A model generated the notes under the pieces. That model did not search any database. It was not told the DNA's origin and saw only the letters and a program-made list of their open reading frames with translations. From positions 1-64,000 of the forward strand of contig NZ_RYFD01000019.1 in NCBI RefSeq assembly GCF_004138135.1: a stretch of DNA of 64,000 nucleotides. Direction: 5' to 3'. The DNA is from Candidatus Oscillochloris fontis (lineage in GTDB: Bacteria; Chloroflexota; Chloroflexia; Chloroflexales; Chloroflexaceae). This document shows positions 29,214-38,163 of the stretch, piece after piece. Position 1 is the stretch's first letter, and each line of letters opens with the position of its first letter. Made by a program: the position numbers and the translations under genes.

Positions 29214-32120
29214 ATGAGCAACTCCCCCACCGATGACCTGCTTGCCCGCCTTCAGGCGTTGCCCCCCGCTGAACAGAAGCGCCTCCTCGCCCAATTCGGT
29301 GTTGCCCCGCCACCTCCGGCGGTGAGTATGGGCAGCCACAATCAGTTTGGCGATACCAGTATCGGCGATGTGGTTGGCGGGGATATGCTGCGTAGCGGTG
29401 ATATTGCCGCGAGTACGGTGGCGTTGGGGGAAGATGCTATGGCTAGTAGCATCGCCCTCTCTGATGATGCGCGCATCAATGGCGTGGCTGTCGGTATTAA
29501 TCTGGGTACGATCATCTATGGGCGTGATCCGAGTGAGGATGAGCGGCGGCGCTTGGCATGGTATCTGGCACAGTTGGCCAATAAGCTCTCGCGGATGCCC
29601 TTGCGTGGATTGGAGGAGCGCCTCGATCATGGTCAGGGCGTGACACTGGCTGGAGTCTATGTGGCGCTGGCTGTGCGCCAGCAGGTTGAGTTGGCCCAGG
29701 TTGACGTGGAGCAGCAGTCGTCCTATTTTCCTGAAGGGACGATGCTGGCAAAGGGTGCCGATGCTACGCTGCTTAAAGCCTATCATCCAGAATATGCCCT
29801 CCCTGATCGGGCGGTGATTTACATGCAGTGGATGGATCGGCGCTTGCTGCTCTATCGCCATCGTTTAGCCAGTGAGGCGCTGCTTCAGCATGAACGTTTG
29901 GTTCTATTGGGCGATCCTGGCGGCGGGAAGAGTACCTTCTTGCGCCACTTGGCCTGGGCCTTAGCACTGCGCGGTCTGGATCAACTGAGTGATATGACAA
30001 CGCTACATGGCTGGGAGGATGCGCAGCGTCGGTTGCCGATCATTCTGCCGCTACGTACTCTGGCTGGCTGTATTGCGACCACAGGGGCGCAGGAGACGAC
30101 CGTCTTTGCGGCGCTGCGTGCGGTGATGAACGCCTGTTGTGTGTTGCAGGTGGATGATCTGCTCAGCGCGGCGCTTGATCAGGGGAGTGCGCTGCTGCTC
30201 TGCGATGGTCTTGATGAGGTGCCACTGAAGGCCGTGCCGGGTGTGAGTGCCGACCGCACGCAGACGCTAGAGGTGTTGCGTACCTTTGCGCTGATGTACC
30301 CGAAGGTGCAGATCGTAATCACCTGCCGCGTGCGTGCCTTTGATGATCTGTTGCGTACCCGGCTTGGCTGGCCGGTGGAGACGATTGATGCCTTTACGCT
30401 CGGTCAGGTGCGCCACTTTGTGCCCGCATGGTATGCAGAGTTGGTGGCACGCAAGCAGATTACGCTAGAACAGGCCCAGCGGCTGAGTGCGACGCTGATC
30501 GAGTCGATCATCGTTAGCCCCAAACTGACCGAGATGGCCAAGACGCCGCTGCTGCTCACCCTGATGGCGCTGGTGCTCTTCAACAAGGGCGAACTGCCCC
30601 GTGACCGCCCGCAACTCTACGAGCGTATCCTCGATCTGCTGCTTGGCCAGTGGGACATGGTGCGTGAGGGGAGGAGTCTGGCTGAGGCGATTGGTCTCCC
30701 CGATTGGGATAGCTCGCGCTTTCAGCCACTGCTCGACCAGCTCTCCTACCATGCCCATCTGACTGGTTGTTCCGAGGATGGTCGCGGGCGACTTGATCGC
30801 GGTAGGCTCTATATCGATCTGATTGACTTCTTCAAACATGCGCAGGTACCTTCACCCGGCGATTCTGCGCTGGCGTGGCTCGATTATATCGAACAGCGCA
30901 GTGGCCTGCTCGCTCCCGATGGCCCCGATAGCTACGTTTTTGCGCACCTGACCATTCAGGAGCACTGTGCGGGGCGGCATATTGCGCTGAATAGCGAAGA
31001 TCCGGTTGGGGTAGTGATGGATCACCGCGCCGATGACCGCTGGCGTGAGCCGATCTTCCTCGGAGTGGGCCTGATGCTCCCGGCGGTACTGAACCTTCTG
31101 CTCTCCGAGCTGATCGAGGCCGAGGGGAAGGATCTGCTGCGCTGGTATCGTGACCTGATCCTGGCGGCTGAGTTGGGTCAAGACCGCGACTGGAACTACC
31201 TGCGCACCCGCCCGATGCTCAAGGTTGAGCGGCTCCAGCGCGAGCTTAGGCGCGGGTTGGTGGCGTTGCTGAACGATTCTGCCCAGCCGTTGCCCATTGC
31301 TGAGCGGGTGCGGGCGGGCTTTCTGCTGGGCGACCTGGGCGACCCGCGCTTTCCGGTGACGCTCGATGAGTGGCGGCGCGAACTGGAACGTGCCGGACAG
31401 CCCGATAGCTACTTCTGCCGAGTTGAGCCGGGGGTGTATGTGATCGGTAGTGCTGCTGATGATCCCGATGCTGATGATAATGAGAAACCCCAGCACACGA
31501 TCAGGCTCGATCAGCCACTCTACATCGCCCGCTACCCGATCACCAATGCTCAGTGGCGAGTGTGGGTTGCGCAGGGTGGCGGAAAATCATCGTACTATGC
31601 CGATGATGCCGATCTCAATCGTCCCAACCAGCCAGTAGTGAGTATTACTTGGTATCAAAGTAACACCTTCTGCACGTGGCTCAGTACACAGGTTGGGGCA
31701 AGTATCCGCTTGCCTAGCGAGTATGAGTGGGAGGCGGCGGCACGCGGTGAGAGTGGATGGCGCTACCCCTGGGGCGATGATTGGCGCGATGATCATGCGG
31801 CTACCGAAGAGGATAGTGCGACACGCGGTTGGCGTTGGACGGTGCCGGTCGGGTGCTATCCATTGGGGGCCGCATCCTGCGGGGCTATGGATATGGCTGG
31901 GAATGTTTTGGAGTGGACGACCAGTGTGTGGCACTCCTACCCGGGGGCCGAAGAATCCTTTACTGATGATGAGTTGCGTGTGCTACGTGGCGATGGTTAT
32001 GGGAATGATCAGACGAATGCTCGCTGTGGGGCGCGGTTCAGTCTCAATCCCGGTCTTAATCTCATCTTCAACGGAGGGTTTCGGGTGGTGCTGGCTCATC
32101 CGATCTCACATACGTCCTGA
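29214..32120 (+). CDS. NACHT NTPase with N-terminal GD-repeat region and C-terminal FGE-sulfatase domain
   Basis: A 968-residue STAND-type signal-transduction ATPase. Residues 40-100 hold a glycine/aspartate-rich stretch (GDTSIGDVVGGDMLRSGDI) of the kind found before NACHT modules in bacteria. A helical region is followed by NACHT: Walker A GDPGGGKST (residues 233-241) and Walker B LLLCDGLDEVP (327-337). A helical winged region leads to a formylglycine-generating-enzyme-like domain (about 733-965; ARYPITNAQWRVW, RLPSEYEWEAAARG, YPWGDDW, MAGNVLEWT, GGFRVV). In bacteria such FGE folds often act as binding or sensor domains rather than enzymes. ATG at 29214 with GAGGTG before it. Flanked on both sides by the same 9-bp repeat. 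A role in defence or programmed response is inferred. Confidence 0.85.
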   Translation: MSNSPTDDLLARLQALPPAEQKRLLAQFGVAPPPPAVSMGSHNQFGDTSIGDVVGGDMLRSGDIAASTVALGEDAMASSIALSDDARINGVAVGINLGTIIYGRDPSEDERRRLAWYLAQLANKLSRMPLRGLEERLDHGQGVTLAGVYVALAVRQQVELAQVDVEQQSSYFPEGTMLAKGADATLLKAYHPEYALPDRAVIYMQWMDRRLLLYRHRLASEALLQHERLVLLGDPGGGKSTFLRHLAWALALRGLDQLSDMTTLHGWEDAQRRLPIILPLRTLAGCIATTGAQETTVFAALRAVMNACCVLQVDDLLSAALDQGSALLLCDGLDEVPLKAVPGVSADRTQTLEVLRTFALMYPKVQIVITCRVRAFDDLLRTRLGWPVETIDAFTLGQVRHFVPAWYAELVARKQITLEQAQRLSATLIESIIVSPKLTEMAKTPLLLTLMALVLFNKGELPRDRPQLYERILDLLLGQWDMVREGRSLAEAIGLPDWDSSRFQPLLDQLSYHAHLTGCSEDGRGRLDRGRLYIDLIDFFKHAQVPSPGDSALAWLDYIEQRSGLLAPDGPDSYVFAHLTIQEHCAGRHIALNSEDPVGVVMDHRADDRWREPIFLGVGLMLPAVLNLLLSELIEAEGKDLLRWYRDLILAAELGQDRDWNYLRTRPMLKVERLQRELRRGLVALLNDSAQPLPIAERVRAGFLLGDLGDPRFPVTLDEWRRELERAGQPDSYFCRVEPGVYVIGSAADDPDADDNEKPQHTIRLDQPLYIARYPITNAQWRVWVAQGGGKSSYYADDADLNRPNQPVVSITWYQSNTFCTWLSTQVGASIRLPSEYEWEAAARGESGWRYPWGDDWRDDHAATEEDSATRGWRWTVPVGCYPLGAASCGAMDMAGNVLEWTTSVWHSYPGAEESFTDDELRVLRGDGYGNDQTNARCGARFSLNPGLNLIFNGGFRVVLAHPISHTS

Positions 32121-32134
32121 TTTCTGCGAGAGTG

Positions 32135-32165
32135 TCCGCAGATTACGCAGATTACGCAGATTATT
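32135..32165. repeat. GATTACGCA repeat, family B copy 2
   Basis: A single arm identical to the left arm upstream of the NACHT gene, 15 bp after its stop codon. No complementary arm follows. Confidence 0.9.
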
Positions 32166-32177
32166 GACAGCGGGGCG

Positions 32178-32262
32178 GGGGCTGGCTTCAGCAAGCTCAG
32201 CCAGCGGGCTTCGGCAAGCTCAGCCAGTGCGGCGCGGTGGCTGAGCTTGTCGAAGCCAACGG
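32178..32262. repeat. GCTTCGGCAAGCTCAGCC repeats, family G copy 2
   Basis: Two direct copies of GCTTC(A/G)GCAAGCTCAGCCA and one inverted copy TGAGCTTGTCGAAGCC, giving a possible hairpin. The sequence type is widespread in bacterial intergenic DNA. The rest of the 236-bp gap holds only the family B arm and the promoter of the toxin-antitoxin genes. Confidence 0.7.
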
Positions 32263-32323
32263 CGGGTTAGGTGGTGAAACACTTCTTGCTACACCTGTTC
32301 AGCTCCTATGACTAGTCACGTTA

Positions 32324-32332
32324 TGATATACT
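32324..32332 (+). promoter_or_regulatory. Extended -10 promoter of the toxin-antitoxin genes
   Basis: TGA followed by TATACT, 25 bp upstream of the antitoxin ATG. GGGAGAAGCT just before the ATG gives the ribosome site. No convincing -35 box. Confidence 0.45.
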
Positions 32333-32356
32333 CCATCCACGAGCAAGGGAGAAGCT

Positions 32357-32596
32357 ATGACGATTACCCCAATTCCTACTCTCGATCAGGTACTTACCCT
32401 CGCAACCCGCTTGCCACCTGCCGATAAGCTCCGACTCATCGAACGCCTCGCACCCCAGATTGCTCAGGTGTTACCGATGCAGGCGAGCGTGGTTGATGAA
32501 TCACTTGCCGAACTTGATGCGCTCATCGCCGAGTCGGCAACCATCGATCCTGCCGAACGCGATAGCGCCGATGTGCTAAGTGAGATGCGACGCTGA
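32357..32596 (+). CDS. Putative antitoxin of a PIN-type toxin-antitoxin pair
   Basis: A 79-residue acidic protein without recognised DNA-binding motif. The N-terminal part (LATRLPPADKLRLIERLAPQI) resembles the short helical antitoxins found before PIN toxins in cyanobacteria and Chloroflexota. The C-terminal half is rich in Asp and Glu and would wrap the toxin. Its TGA overlaps the toxin's ATG by one base, which is typical of such operons. Identification rests mainly on context. Confidence 0.6.
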   Translation: MTITPIPTLDQVLTLATRLPPADKLRLIERLAPQIAQVLPMQASVVDESLAELDALIAESATIDPAERDSADVLSEMRR

Positions 32597-33032
32597 TGTA
32601 TACCGTAGATACCAGTGTGTGGATCAATGCTACCGAATCAGCCGAAGTTGACCACGCTGCCAGTCGTGCCTTTCTACGCGAGAGTGCTGTGCGTGCGCTT
32701 CCCATCATCTGCCTACTCTTGTGTTGGTCGAGATTGCCGCTACCGTGGGCCGAATGCATGGCGAGCGGCGTAGCGCTCGCATTACTCAACTAGTGGCCAG
32801 ATGGCAGACTATAACCTTTTATGATCTGGATCGGGCACTGGCTGACACTGCCGCCGATCTTGCTCGTATCCATCGCCTACGCGGAGCCGATGCGGTGTAT
32901 GCTGCTGTTGCGCAGCAGTATGGTACCACTCTCGTCTCACGTGACCGCGAGCATCTGACCCGCCTGGCTGGAATTGTCCCCGTGCTGCATCCAGTGGCTG
33001 CCATCACAGCATTTACCATTCCTCCTGGATAG
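32596..33032 (+). pseudogene. PIN-domain (VapC-like) toxin, frameshifted
   Basis: The N-terminal 40 residues begin MYTVDTSVW and the remainder continues in the next frame from LVEIAATVGR at about 32721. One extra base near 32712 (TGCCT read as TGCCCT) would join them into one protein of about 145 residues, the normal VapC size. Joined, it carries the four acidic PIN residues: Asp5 of VDTS, the Glu of LVEIA, the Asp of GADAVYAA and the Asp of SRDREH. Such toxins cleave RNA. As read, translation ends early at 32793, before most of the active site. Either a real inactivating deletion, which would leave an antitoxin without toxin, or a base error in the assembly. Confidence 0.8.
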
Positions 33033-33049
33033 GTAATTGTTTACACTTC

Positions 33050-34519
33050 CTACTCCACAAACCGCACCGACGCGGTCATGTTCCAGCGTAAGCGGCTGTC
33101 CTGCGTCTCCGGGGTGATCGTCACGGTGTAGGTGATGTCGCCCTGTTGGCTCGTGCCTACCAGTTGGATGTGGCGCACTACGCCGCGAAGTTCCAGATCG
33201 GGGAGTGCGTCGAAGTTGATCATGACCCGATCCCCTTCACGTACCCGCGCAATGTCCTGCTCGGTTAGATCGGTGGTCTCGATCTGCCATGCGGAGAGAT
33301 CGGCAAGTGTGATGAGTGGGCTGCCCATGCTGACATACTCGCCAGGGGCGGGGCTGATGCTGGCGATGGTGCCCGCAAATGGGGCCCGCAGTTCGGTTTC
33401 GGCCAGGGCGACTTGGGCCAGGTTGAGCGCCGCTTCGGCACGTTGAATCTGGGCGGCGGCGACGCTCAGGTCGCCTGGGTTTGCACCGGCACGCAGCGCG
33501 GCGAGGTTGGCCTCGGCTTGATCGATCTGGGCGCGAGCCGCCGCGAGGCTCCCGGCGCGTTGTTCGCCGCGTAGCCGGTTCAGGTTGGCCTCGGCCTGGC
33601 TGACCTGGGCGCGCGCAGCGGCAAGTTTGTCGGCGGCAGCGGGAGTGAGTAGTTTATCGAGCCGCGCCTGGGCCTCGCGCACTTGGGCCTCGGCAACCTC
33701 GCTGCCGGAACGCTCGGCGTCTTGGGCTTGCTGGAGCGCGATCTGGGCTTGCGCCAACGCCTGTTCGGCATCTTTAACTGCGCGCCACGCGGCGGTCTCG
33801 GCATCCTTTTGGGCTTGGGTCAGGTCGTCTGCGCCGATCTCCTGGTTCTCCCAGTAGATGCGGCTGTAGGTGTCCTGGGCGGTGCGCAGGGTGTTGGCGG
33901 CCTGTTCGAGTTGCGATTCGGCGCGCAACTTGGCGGCTGCGAGGCTATCGCGCTGGTTCTGGGCATTGGCCTGGGCTTGGGCTACCTGGGCCTGGGCCTG
34001 GCGCAGATCGGCATCCTGCGGGCCTTGTTGGAGTTGGGTCAGTGCGGCTTGGGCTTGGGTGAGTTGCGCCTGCGCAGCGGCAATGTCGCTGGCGGTGACG
34101 CCGCCAGTGACTTGACGTAATCCGGCCTGGGCCTGGGCCAGTTGGGCCTCGGCGGCGGCAATCTGTTCGGGGGTGGCTCCAACCAGCAGGCGATCATAGC
34201 TGGCCTGGGCTACCTGCACTTCGGCCTGGGCCTGGGCTAATGCGGCTTCTAAGCGGCCACGCTCGATCCGTATGAGCGGCTGATCGACCTGCACCGCAGC
34301 GCCCTCTTGCACCAGCACCTCGGCCACCACGCCACTCACCGCCATGCTCAGGCTCGCCGAGCGCAACGGGACGACCTTGGCTTCTGCTCGCAGCGTTCCG
34401 CCCGCAATCGGGACGCTGGTGGCCACGATTTGGGCCGCCGGGGTGGGCGGTATGTTGGGCGTGTTCGTGCAGCCGCTGGCGAGGATCGCCAGTGTGAGGA
34501 GCAGGAGCAGTTTTTTCAT
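33050..34519 (-). CDS. Periplasmic adaptor (membrane fusion) lipoprotein of an ABC efflux system
   Basis: A 489-residue HlyD/MacA-type adaptor linking an inner-membrane exporter to the cell envelope. A lipoprotein signal (ILASGC, Cys17) is followed by a biotinyl-lipoyl half-motif (SGVVAEVLVQEGAAVQVDQPLIRIE). A very long alanine/glutamine-rich coiled coil (about residues 95-370) comes next, then the second lipoyl half (ELRAPFAGTIASISPAPGEYV) and beta-barrel domains. The coiled coil is longer than in MacA, close to some TolC-partner adaptors, which is odd for an organism presumed to lack a typical Gram-negative outer membrane. Last gene of the TetR-led operon; a family C repeat separates it from the ATPase gene. 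Confidence 0.88.
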   Translation of the reverse strand: MKKLLLLLTLAILASGCTNTPNIPPTPAAQIVATSVPIAGGTLRAEAKVVPLRSASLSMAVSGVVAEVLVQEGAAVQVDQPLIRIERGRLEAALAQAQAEVQVAQASYDRLLVGATPEQIAAAEAQLAQAQAGLRQVTGGVTASDIAAAQAQLTQAQAALTQLQQGPQDADLRQAQAQVAQAQANAQNQRDSLAAAKLRAESQLEQAANTLRTAQDTYSRIYWENQEIGADDLTQAQKDAETAAWRAVKDAEQALAQAQIALQQAQDAERSGSEVAEAQVREAQARLDKLLTPAAADKLAAARAQVSQAEANLNRLRGEQRAGSLAAARAQIDQAEANLAALRAGANPGDLSVAAAQIQRAEAALNLAQVALAETELRAPFAGTIASISPAPGEYVSMGSPLITLADLSAWQIETTDLTEQDIARVREGDRVMINFDALPDLELRGVVRHIQLVGTSQQGDITYTVTITPETQDSRLRWNMTASVRFVE

Positions 34520-34555
34520 ACGTTCATCACCCGTTTGGGTTAAACTGAATGCTTG

Positions 34556-34626
34556 TATTGACGCAAAGACGCAAAGGTTTTGATAGAGCCTCTAGTGAAA
34601 ACTCTGCGCCTTGGCGTCTTTGCGTT
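34556..34626. repeat. GACGCAAAG inverted repeat, family C copy 2
   Basis: Left arm TTGACGCAAAGACGCAAAGG; right arm CTTGGCGTCTTTGCGTTAA. It lies between the adaptor and ATPase genes of the efflux operon and would form a stem in the polycistronic mRNA. Confidence 0.85.
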
Positions 34627-34654
34627 AAACCCTGGATGTTAGGTGTATTCGCCC

Positions 34655-35332
34655 CTACGGGCTATCAATAATCTTGCCATCTTCCATCTTCACCACGCGG
34701 CGTGCAAAGGCGATCACACGCGGATCGTGGGTGGCGTAGACGAAGGCGGTGCCGGTCTCTTGGTTGAGGCGCTGCATGATCTCCATGGCCTGATGCCCGT
34801 TGGCCGTATCGAGATTGGCGGTTGGCTCATCGGCCAGCACGAGTACCGGGCGTGGGCCGAGCGCACGGGCGATGGCGACCCGTTGCTGCTGGCCGCCGCT
34901 GAGTTGGTCGGGGCGGTGGTGGGCGCGATCTGCAAGACCCACCGCGTCGAGGAGTTCCATCACTCGTGTGCGGCGCTCGCTGGTCTTCATGCCGTTTAAC
35001 AAGAGCGGCAACTCCACATTCTCGTAGGCAGTCAGTACCGGCACCAGCGCAAAGAACTGGAAGACGAAGCCAATACTGGAGCGGCGCAGATCGGCGCGCT
35101 GGTTGGAGTTCAGGCGGGTCACGTCCTGGCCCTTGATCAGCACCGTACCCTGATCGGGCTTGTCGAGGCAGCCGATCATCTGGAGCAGCGTCGTCTTGCC
35201 CGACCCAGACGGGCCAACCAGGGCGGTAAATTCACCTTCGCCAATCGTCAGGTTGATATGATCGAGGGCGTGGGTTTGTGTCGCCCCCACCCGGTAGGTC
35301 TTGGTGACTTGGTTGATCTGGATGGCATCCAT
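34655..35332 (-). CDS. ABC transporter ATP-binding protein, MacB/LolD type
   Basis: A 225-residue nucleotide-binding subunit. Walker [10 protein letters not shown] is near residue 40, the Q-loop lies in [16 protein letters not shown], the signature is [15 protein letters not shown], Walker B is [13 protein letters not shown] and the H-loop His is in YATHDPRV. The [26 protein letters not shown] opening is characteristic of the LolD/MacB/FtsE group, which powers mechanotransmission-type exporters that do not move substrate through the membrane pore. It lies between the adaptor gene and the two permease genes; all share one strand and presumably one transcript. Confidence 0.93.
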   Translation of the reverse strand: MDAIQINQVTKTYRVGATQTHALDHINLTIGEGEFTALVGPSGSGKTTLLQMIGCLDKPDQGTVLIKGQDVTRLNSNQRADLRRSSIGFVFQFFALVPVLTAYENVELPLLLNGMKTSERRTRVMELLDAVGLADRAHHRPDQLSGGQQQRVAIARALGPRPVLVLADEPTANLDTANGHQAMEIMQRLNQETGTAFVYATHDPRVIAFARRVVKMEDGKIIDSP

Positions 35333-35372
35333 GAGAATTTCTCTTTCCGTTGTCGGGTTCTCCGATCATCGT

Positions 35373-35444
35373 GTAGGGGCGAAGCATCGCCTGTCATGGG
35401 CTTGGGGACTAGGGATGCCGTTGCTGGCGATGCTTCGCCCCTAC
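35373..35444. repeat. GTAGGGGCGAAGCATCGCC palindrome, family D copy 1
   Basis: A 19-bp left arm and complementary right arm (ending GCCCCTAC) separated by about 34 bases. Two further copies lie at 45407-45585. The right end is two bases from the stop codon of the permease gene. Confidence 0.85.
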
Positions 35445-35446
35445 TT

Positions 35447-36670
35447 CTACCCCCGCAGCGCCACGACCGGCTCCAGCCGTGAGGCGTACCAGGCCGGGTA
35501 GAGCGCAGCCAGTAGCACGAAGATGAAGGTGGCGATAGACAGACCGGCGAAGGTTTCGGGGACAAAACGGGCATGGATGGTGCTGCCCAAGGCGATAGAA
35601 TCCCCCGCGACACTCGCAATGTCGCCGATGGCGATGCCCACGTAGGTGAGGTAGGCGACGCTACTCAGCCCCAGGGCTAACCCGATTGCAATCCCCGCCA
35701 GCCCCATGCAGGCCGCCTCCAGCAGCAACATCTGGGTCAGGTGGCGGCCCTTCATCCCCAGGGCGCTGAGAATCCCCATCTCGCGGATGCGCTCAAAGAC
35801 CGACATGAGCAGGGTATTGGCAATGATGACCGCGACGATCAGCATCACAATGCCATCAAGGATGTAGTAGAAGGCCAAGCCGGTCTGCATGGTTTCGATA
35901 AAGAGCCGGTTCATATCTTCCCAACTGAGCAGTTGTAGATCGGGGCTACGCAGGGCAGTGCGTACCGTTTCGAGCGCCTGGTTATCATCGAGCATGATGA
36001 TGACCGCACTGGCGCGGCGTTCAGTACGCGCAAAGGCTTGCGCCTTGGCGAGCGGCATCAGCACGCTGCCCTGGTCATAGGTAGGAATACCAGTATGGAA
36101 GATGCCGCGCACCGTAAAGACACCCTCATCGGCATTGCCATCCGAGTCAACCACGGTGAGGCTAACGTTACTCCCCACGGCTAGGCCCAACTCTCCGGCC
36201 AAACGCCGCCCGATCATGATCCCGTTGCGGTCATCGGGGTTGAGGAACTCCCCGCCTACCAGCGCCTCGCGGATGGGAGCGTAGATCGTGGAGGTGGTGT
36301 CAATCCCCGTAACCTGGATACCGAGCGAGTCGTTGGGGGTGGCGATCACCCCGCCTGCCCACAGTACCGGCGCTGCACCCCGCACACCGGGCAGAGTCGC
36401 CGCGTGCGCGGCCAGTACTTCGGGGTCACGCAGCAGATCGGGCCACGCCAGACTCATCTCACCCTCGGTGTAGGCGCTGGCGCGGATCTGGAGATGGCCG
36501 GTATTCAAACGGATGTTATTTTGGATCGACTCATCCATCACCCCGGCGATATAGCCATTCATGAGGATGAGCAACCCCAAGCCGAGTGCGACGGCCACCA
36601 TCGAGAGGATGGTGCGGCGGCGGTTGCGCCCCAGATCGCGGTAGGCGAGAATCCAGAGTTTGCTCAGCAT
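35447..36670 (-). CDS. FtsX/MacB-type ABC permease (second in operon)
   Basis: A 407-residue permease with the four-helix FtsX architecture: helix 1 after the amphipathic LAYRDLGRNRRRTILS, a large extracytoplasmic MacB-PCD-like domain (about residues 45-270), then three C-terminal helices with ERIREMGILSALGMKG, the coupling motif of this family. The start at 36670 (MLSKLWILAYRDL) excludes about 100 residues of translated repeat DNA. It probably dimerises with the neighbouring permease to form an asymmetric exporter. Substrate not known; drug, lipid or lipoprotein export are all possible. Confidence 0.9.
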   Translation of the reverse strand: MLSKLWILAYRDLGRNRRRTILSMVAVALGLGLLILMNGYIAGVMDESIQNNIRLNTGHLQIRASAYTEGEMSLAWPDLLRDPEVLAAHAATLPGVRGAAPVLWAGGVIATPNDSLGIQVTGIDTTSTIYAPIREALVGGEFLNPDDRNGIMIGRRLAGELGLAVGSNVSLTVVDSDGNADEGVFTVRGIFHTGIPTYDQGSVLMPLAKAQAFARTERRASAVIIMLDDNQALETVRTALRSPDLQLLSWEDMNRLFIETMQTGLAFYYILDGIVMLIVAVIIANTLLMSVFERIREMGILSALGMKGRHLTQMLLLEAACMGLAGIAIGLALGLSSVAYLTYVGIAIGDIASVAGDSIALGSTIHARFVPETFAGLSIATFIFVLLAALYPAWYASRLEPVVALRG

Positions 36671-36686
36671 GATTGTCTTCTTCCTG

Positions 36687-36935
36687 CTTGGGGTAAACCG
36701 AAGCCTTTGGTTGACGCAAAGGCGCAAAGACGCAAAGGTTTTGATTAGGGACAACCTTGAAGGCTTTGCGACTTGGCGTCTTTGCGTCAAAATCGGTTCT
36801 TCCTGTAACTGCGCATCCTTGGGGTAACCCGAAGCCTTTGGTTGACGCAAAGGCGCAAAGACGCAAAGGGTTTGATTAGGGACAACCTTGAAGGCTTTGC
36901 GACTTGGCGTCTTTGCGTCAAAATCGGTTCTTCCT
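36687..36935. repeat. Two tandem 118-bp copies of the GACGCAAAG repeat, family C copies 3 and 4
   Basis: Copy 3 (36687-36804) and copy 4 (36818-36935) are direct duplicates 131 bp apart with only a few base differences. Each contains the inverted arms TTGACGCAAAGGCGCAAAGA and CTTGGCGTCTTTGCGTCAA. They fill the gap between the two permease genes, and the right end of copy 4 touches the stop codon of the upstream permease. Confidence 0.9.
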
Positions 36936-38163
36936 AGACATGATGCAGCGCCACGGCGGGTTCGCGGCGGGCGGCTTGCCACGCCGGGTAGAGCGCGGCC
37001 AGCGCGGTGATCACCACCACCAACACCGCCCGACTCAGTACGTCAGCCAGGGTAATCGCGGGGTAGAGCGTATTGCCCATCAGTGCGCCCACTTCACCCA
37101 TGCCCGACACCCCCTCGAAGGAGATGCCGACATTGCCCACCCACGTGACGAGCAGTGCGCCCAGGCCACAGCCCACCACCGCCCCAACCACACCAATCAG
37201 TGCGCCTTCGAGCAAGAAGAGCAGCATGATCTGGTGGCCCTTCATACCGAGTGCCGCCAGTACGCCCATCTCGCGGGTACGCTCAAACGAGGCCATCAGC
37301 ATCAGGTTGAGGATGCCAATCGCGGCGATGAGCAGAATCACAACCCCAAAGAAGGTCGTGACTGCCAGCTTGGTCTGCATCGTCTCGGTAATCTCCGGGC
37401 GCAGCGTCTGCCAGGTATCCACCTCGTAGGCGGGCAGAGCCGCCTGAAGCGCGTACATCAGCGCCTCTTCATCACCGGCCTGCTTGAGAAAGATCACCGC
37501 CTCGGTGGTCTGGTCGCGCAGGTTATAGAGGATCTGGGCATCACTGAGCGCGATATAGACATTCGCCTTCTCAATCTCTGGCATACCGAGATCATAGATA
37601 CCCACAATCTGCATGGAATGTTGGCGCATGGCCTCATTCTTGCGCCGCCCCACCAGATTGATCGTATCGCCCACATGGACTTGGAGCGCATCGGCCATGC
37701 CCTGGCCAATCACAATCGCATCGCGGTCTTCGGGGAGCAGGAAGCGCCCGTGTACCATATACTCAGCCTGAATACTGAGCGGAGCTTCAATACTGGGTTG
37801 AATGGCGGTAATCCCGACGCGCAACGTATTACCCCGGTTGCTCACGATCCCGGCGGTACTGATGCGCTGCGCCACGGCCAACACCTCTGGGCGGGTCTGC
37901 ACCGTGCTGATCACATACGCAGGGTTATCGAGGGGCAGCAGGGGCATGCGGTTCGCCTTAGCACGAAAGCCGGGGGCGTGGATCTGCAAGTTACCGCCAT
38001 AGATACGGATCGCATTGCCGAAGATGGCCTGATCGGAACCCTTGATCAGCCCATCAAAGAAGAGCAGCAGGATCACCCCCAGGATGATCGCCACCAGCGC
38101 GATGATGGTACGCCGCCAGTTGCGCCACATATTGCGCCAAGCCAGCCGGAGCATCTGGATCAT
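36934..38163 (-). CDS. FtsX/MacB-type ABC permease (first in operon)
   Basis: A 409-residue paralogue of the other permease. It starts MIQMLRLAWRNMWRNWRRT, then helix 1, a large outer domain, and three C-terminal helices with SFERTREMGVLAALGMKGHQ. AGGAGGTGCAGC gives a near-perfect ribosome site before the ATG at 38163, whose ATG overlaps the TetR gene's TGA (ATGA), so the two are translationally coupled. Two different permeases point to a heterodimeric membrane part rather than a MacB-like fused homodimer. Confidence 0.92.
   Translation of the reverse strand: MIQMLRLAWRNMWRNWRRTIIALVAIILGVILLLFFDGLIKGSDQAIFGNAIRIYGGNLQIHAPGFRAKANRMPLLPLDNPAYVISTVQTRPEVLAVAQRISTAGIVSNRGNTLRVGITAIQPSIEAPLSIQAEYMVHGRFLLPEDRDAIVIGQGMADALQVHVGDTINLVGRRKNEAMRQHSMQIVGIYDLGMPEIEKANVYIALSDAQILYNLRDQTTEAVIFLKQAGDEEALMYALQAALPAYEVDTWQTLRPEITETMQTKLAVTTFFGVVILLIAAIGILNLMLMASFERTREMGVLAALGMKGHQIMLLFLLEGALIGVVGAVVGCGLGALLVTWVGNVGISFEGVSGMGEVGALMGNTLYPAITLADVLSRAVLVVVITALAALYPAWQAARREPAVALHHV

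Noticed and set aside
29151-29861. 236-residue minus-strand reading frame opposite the NACHT gene
   Set aside because: It is the antisense of the NACHT gene's 5' part and starts within coding sequence; the sense strand has clear domains.
29600-32120. FGE domain of the NACHT protein as an active sulfatase-modifying enzyme
   Set aside because: No sulfatase gene lies nearby, and in STAND fusions this fold is usually non-enzymatic; activity cannot be supported from the sequence.
32596-32793. 65-residue protein as a stand-alone small gene
   Set aside because: Its N-terminus is the first part of a PIN domain that continues in the next frame, so it is a fragment of a frameshifted gene.
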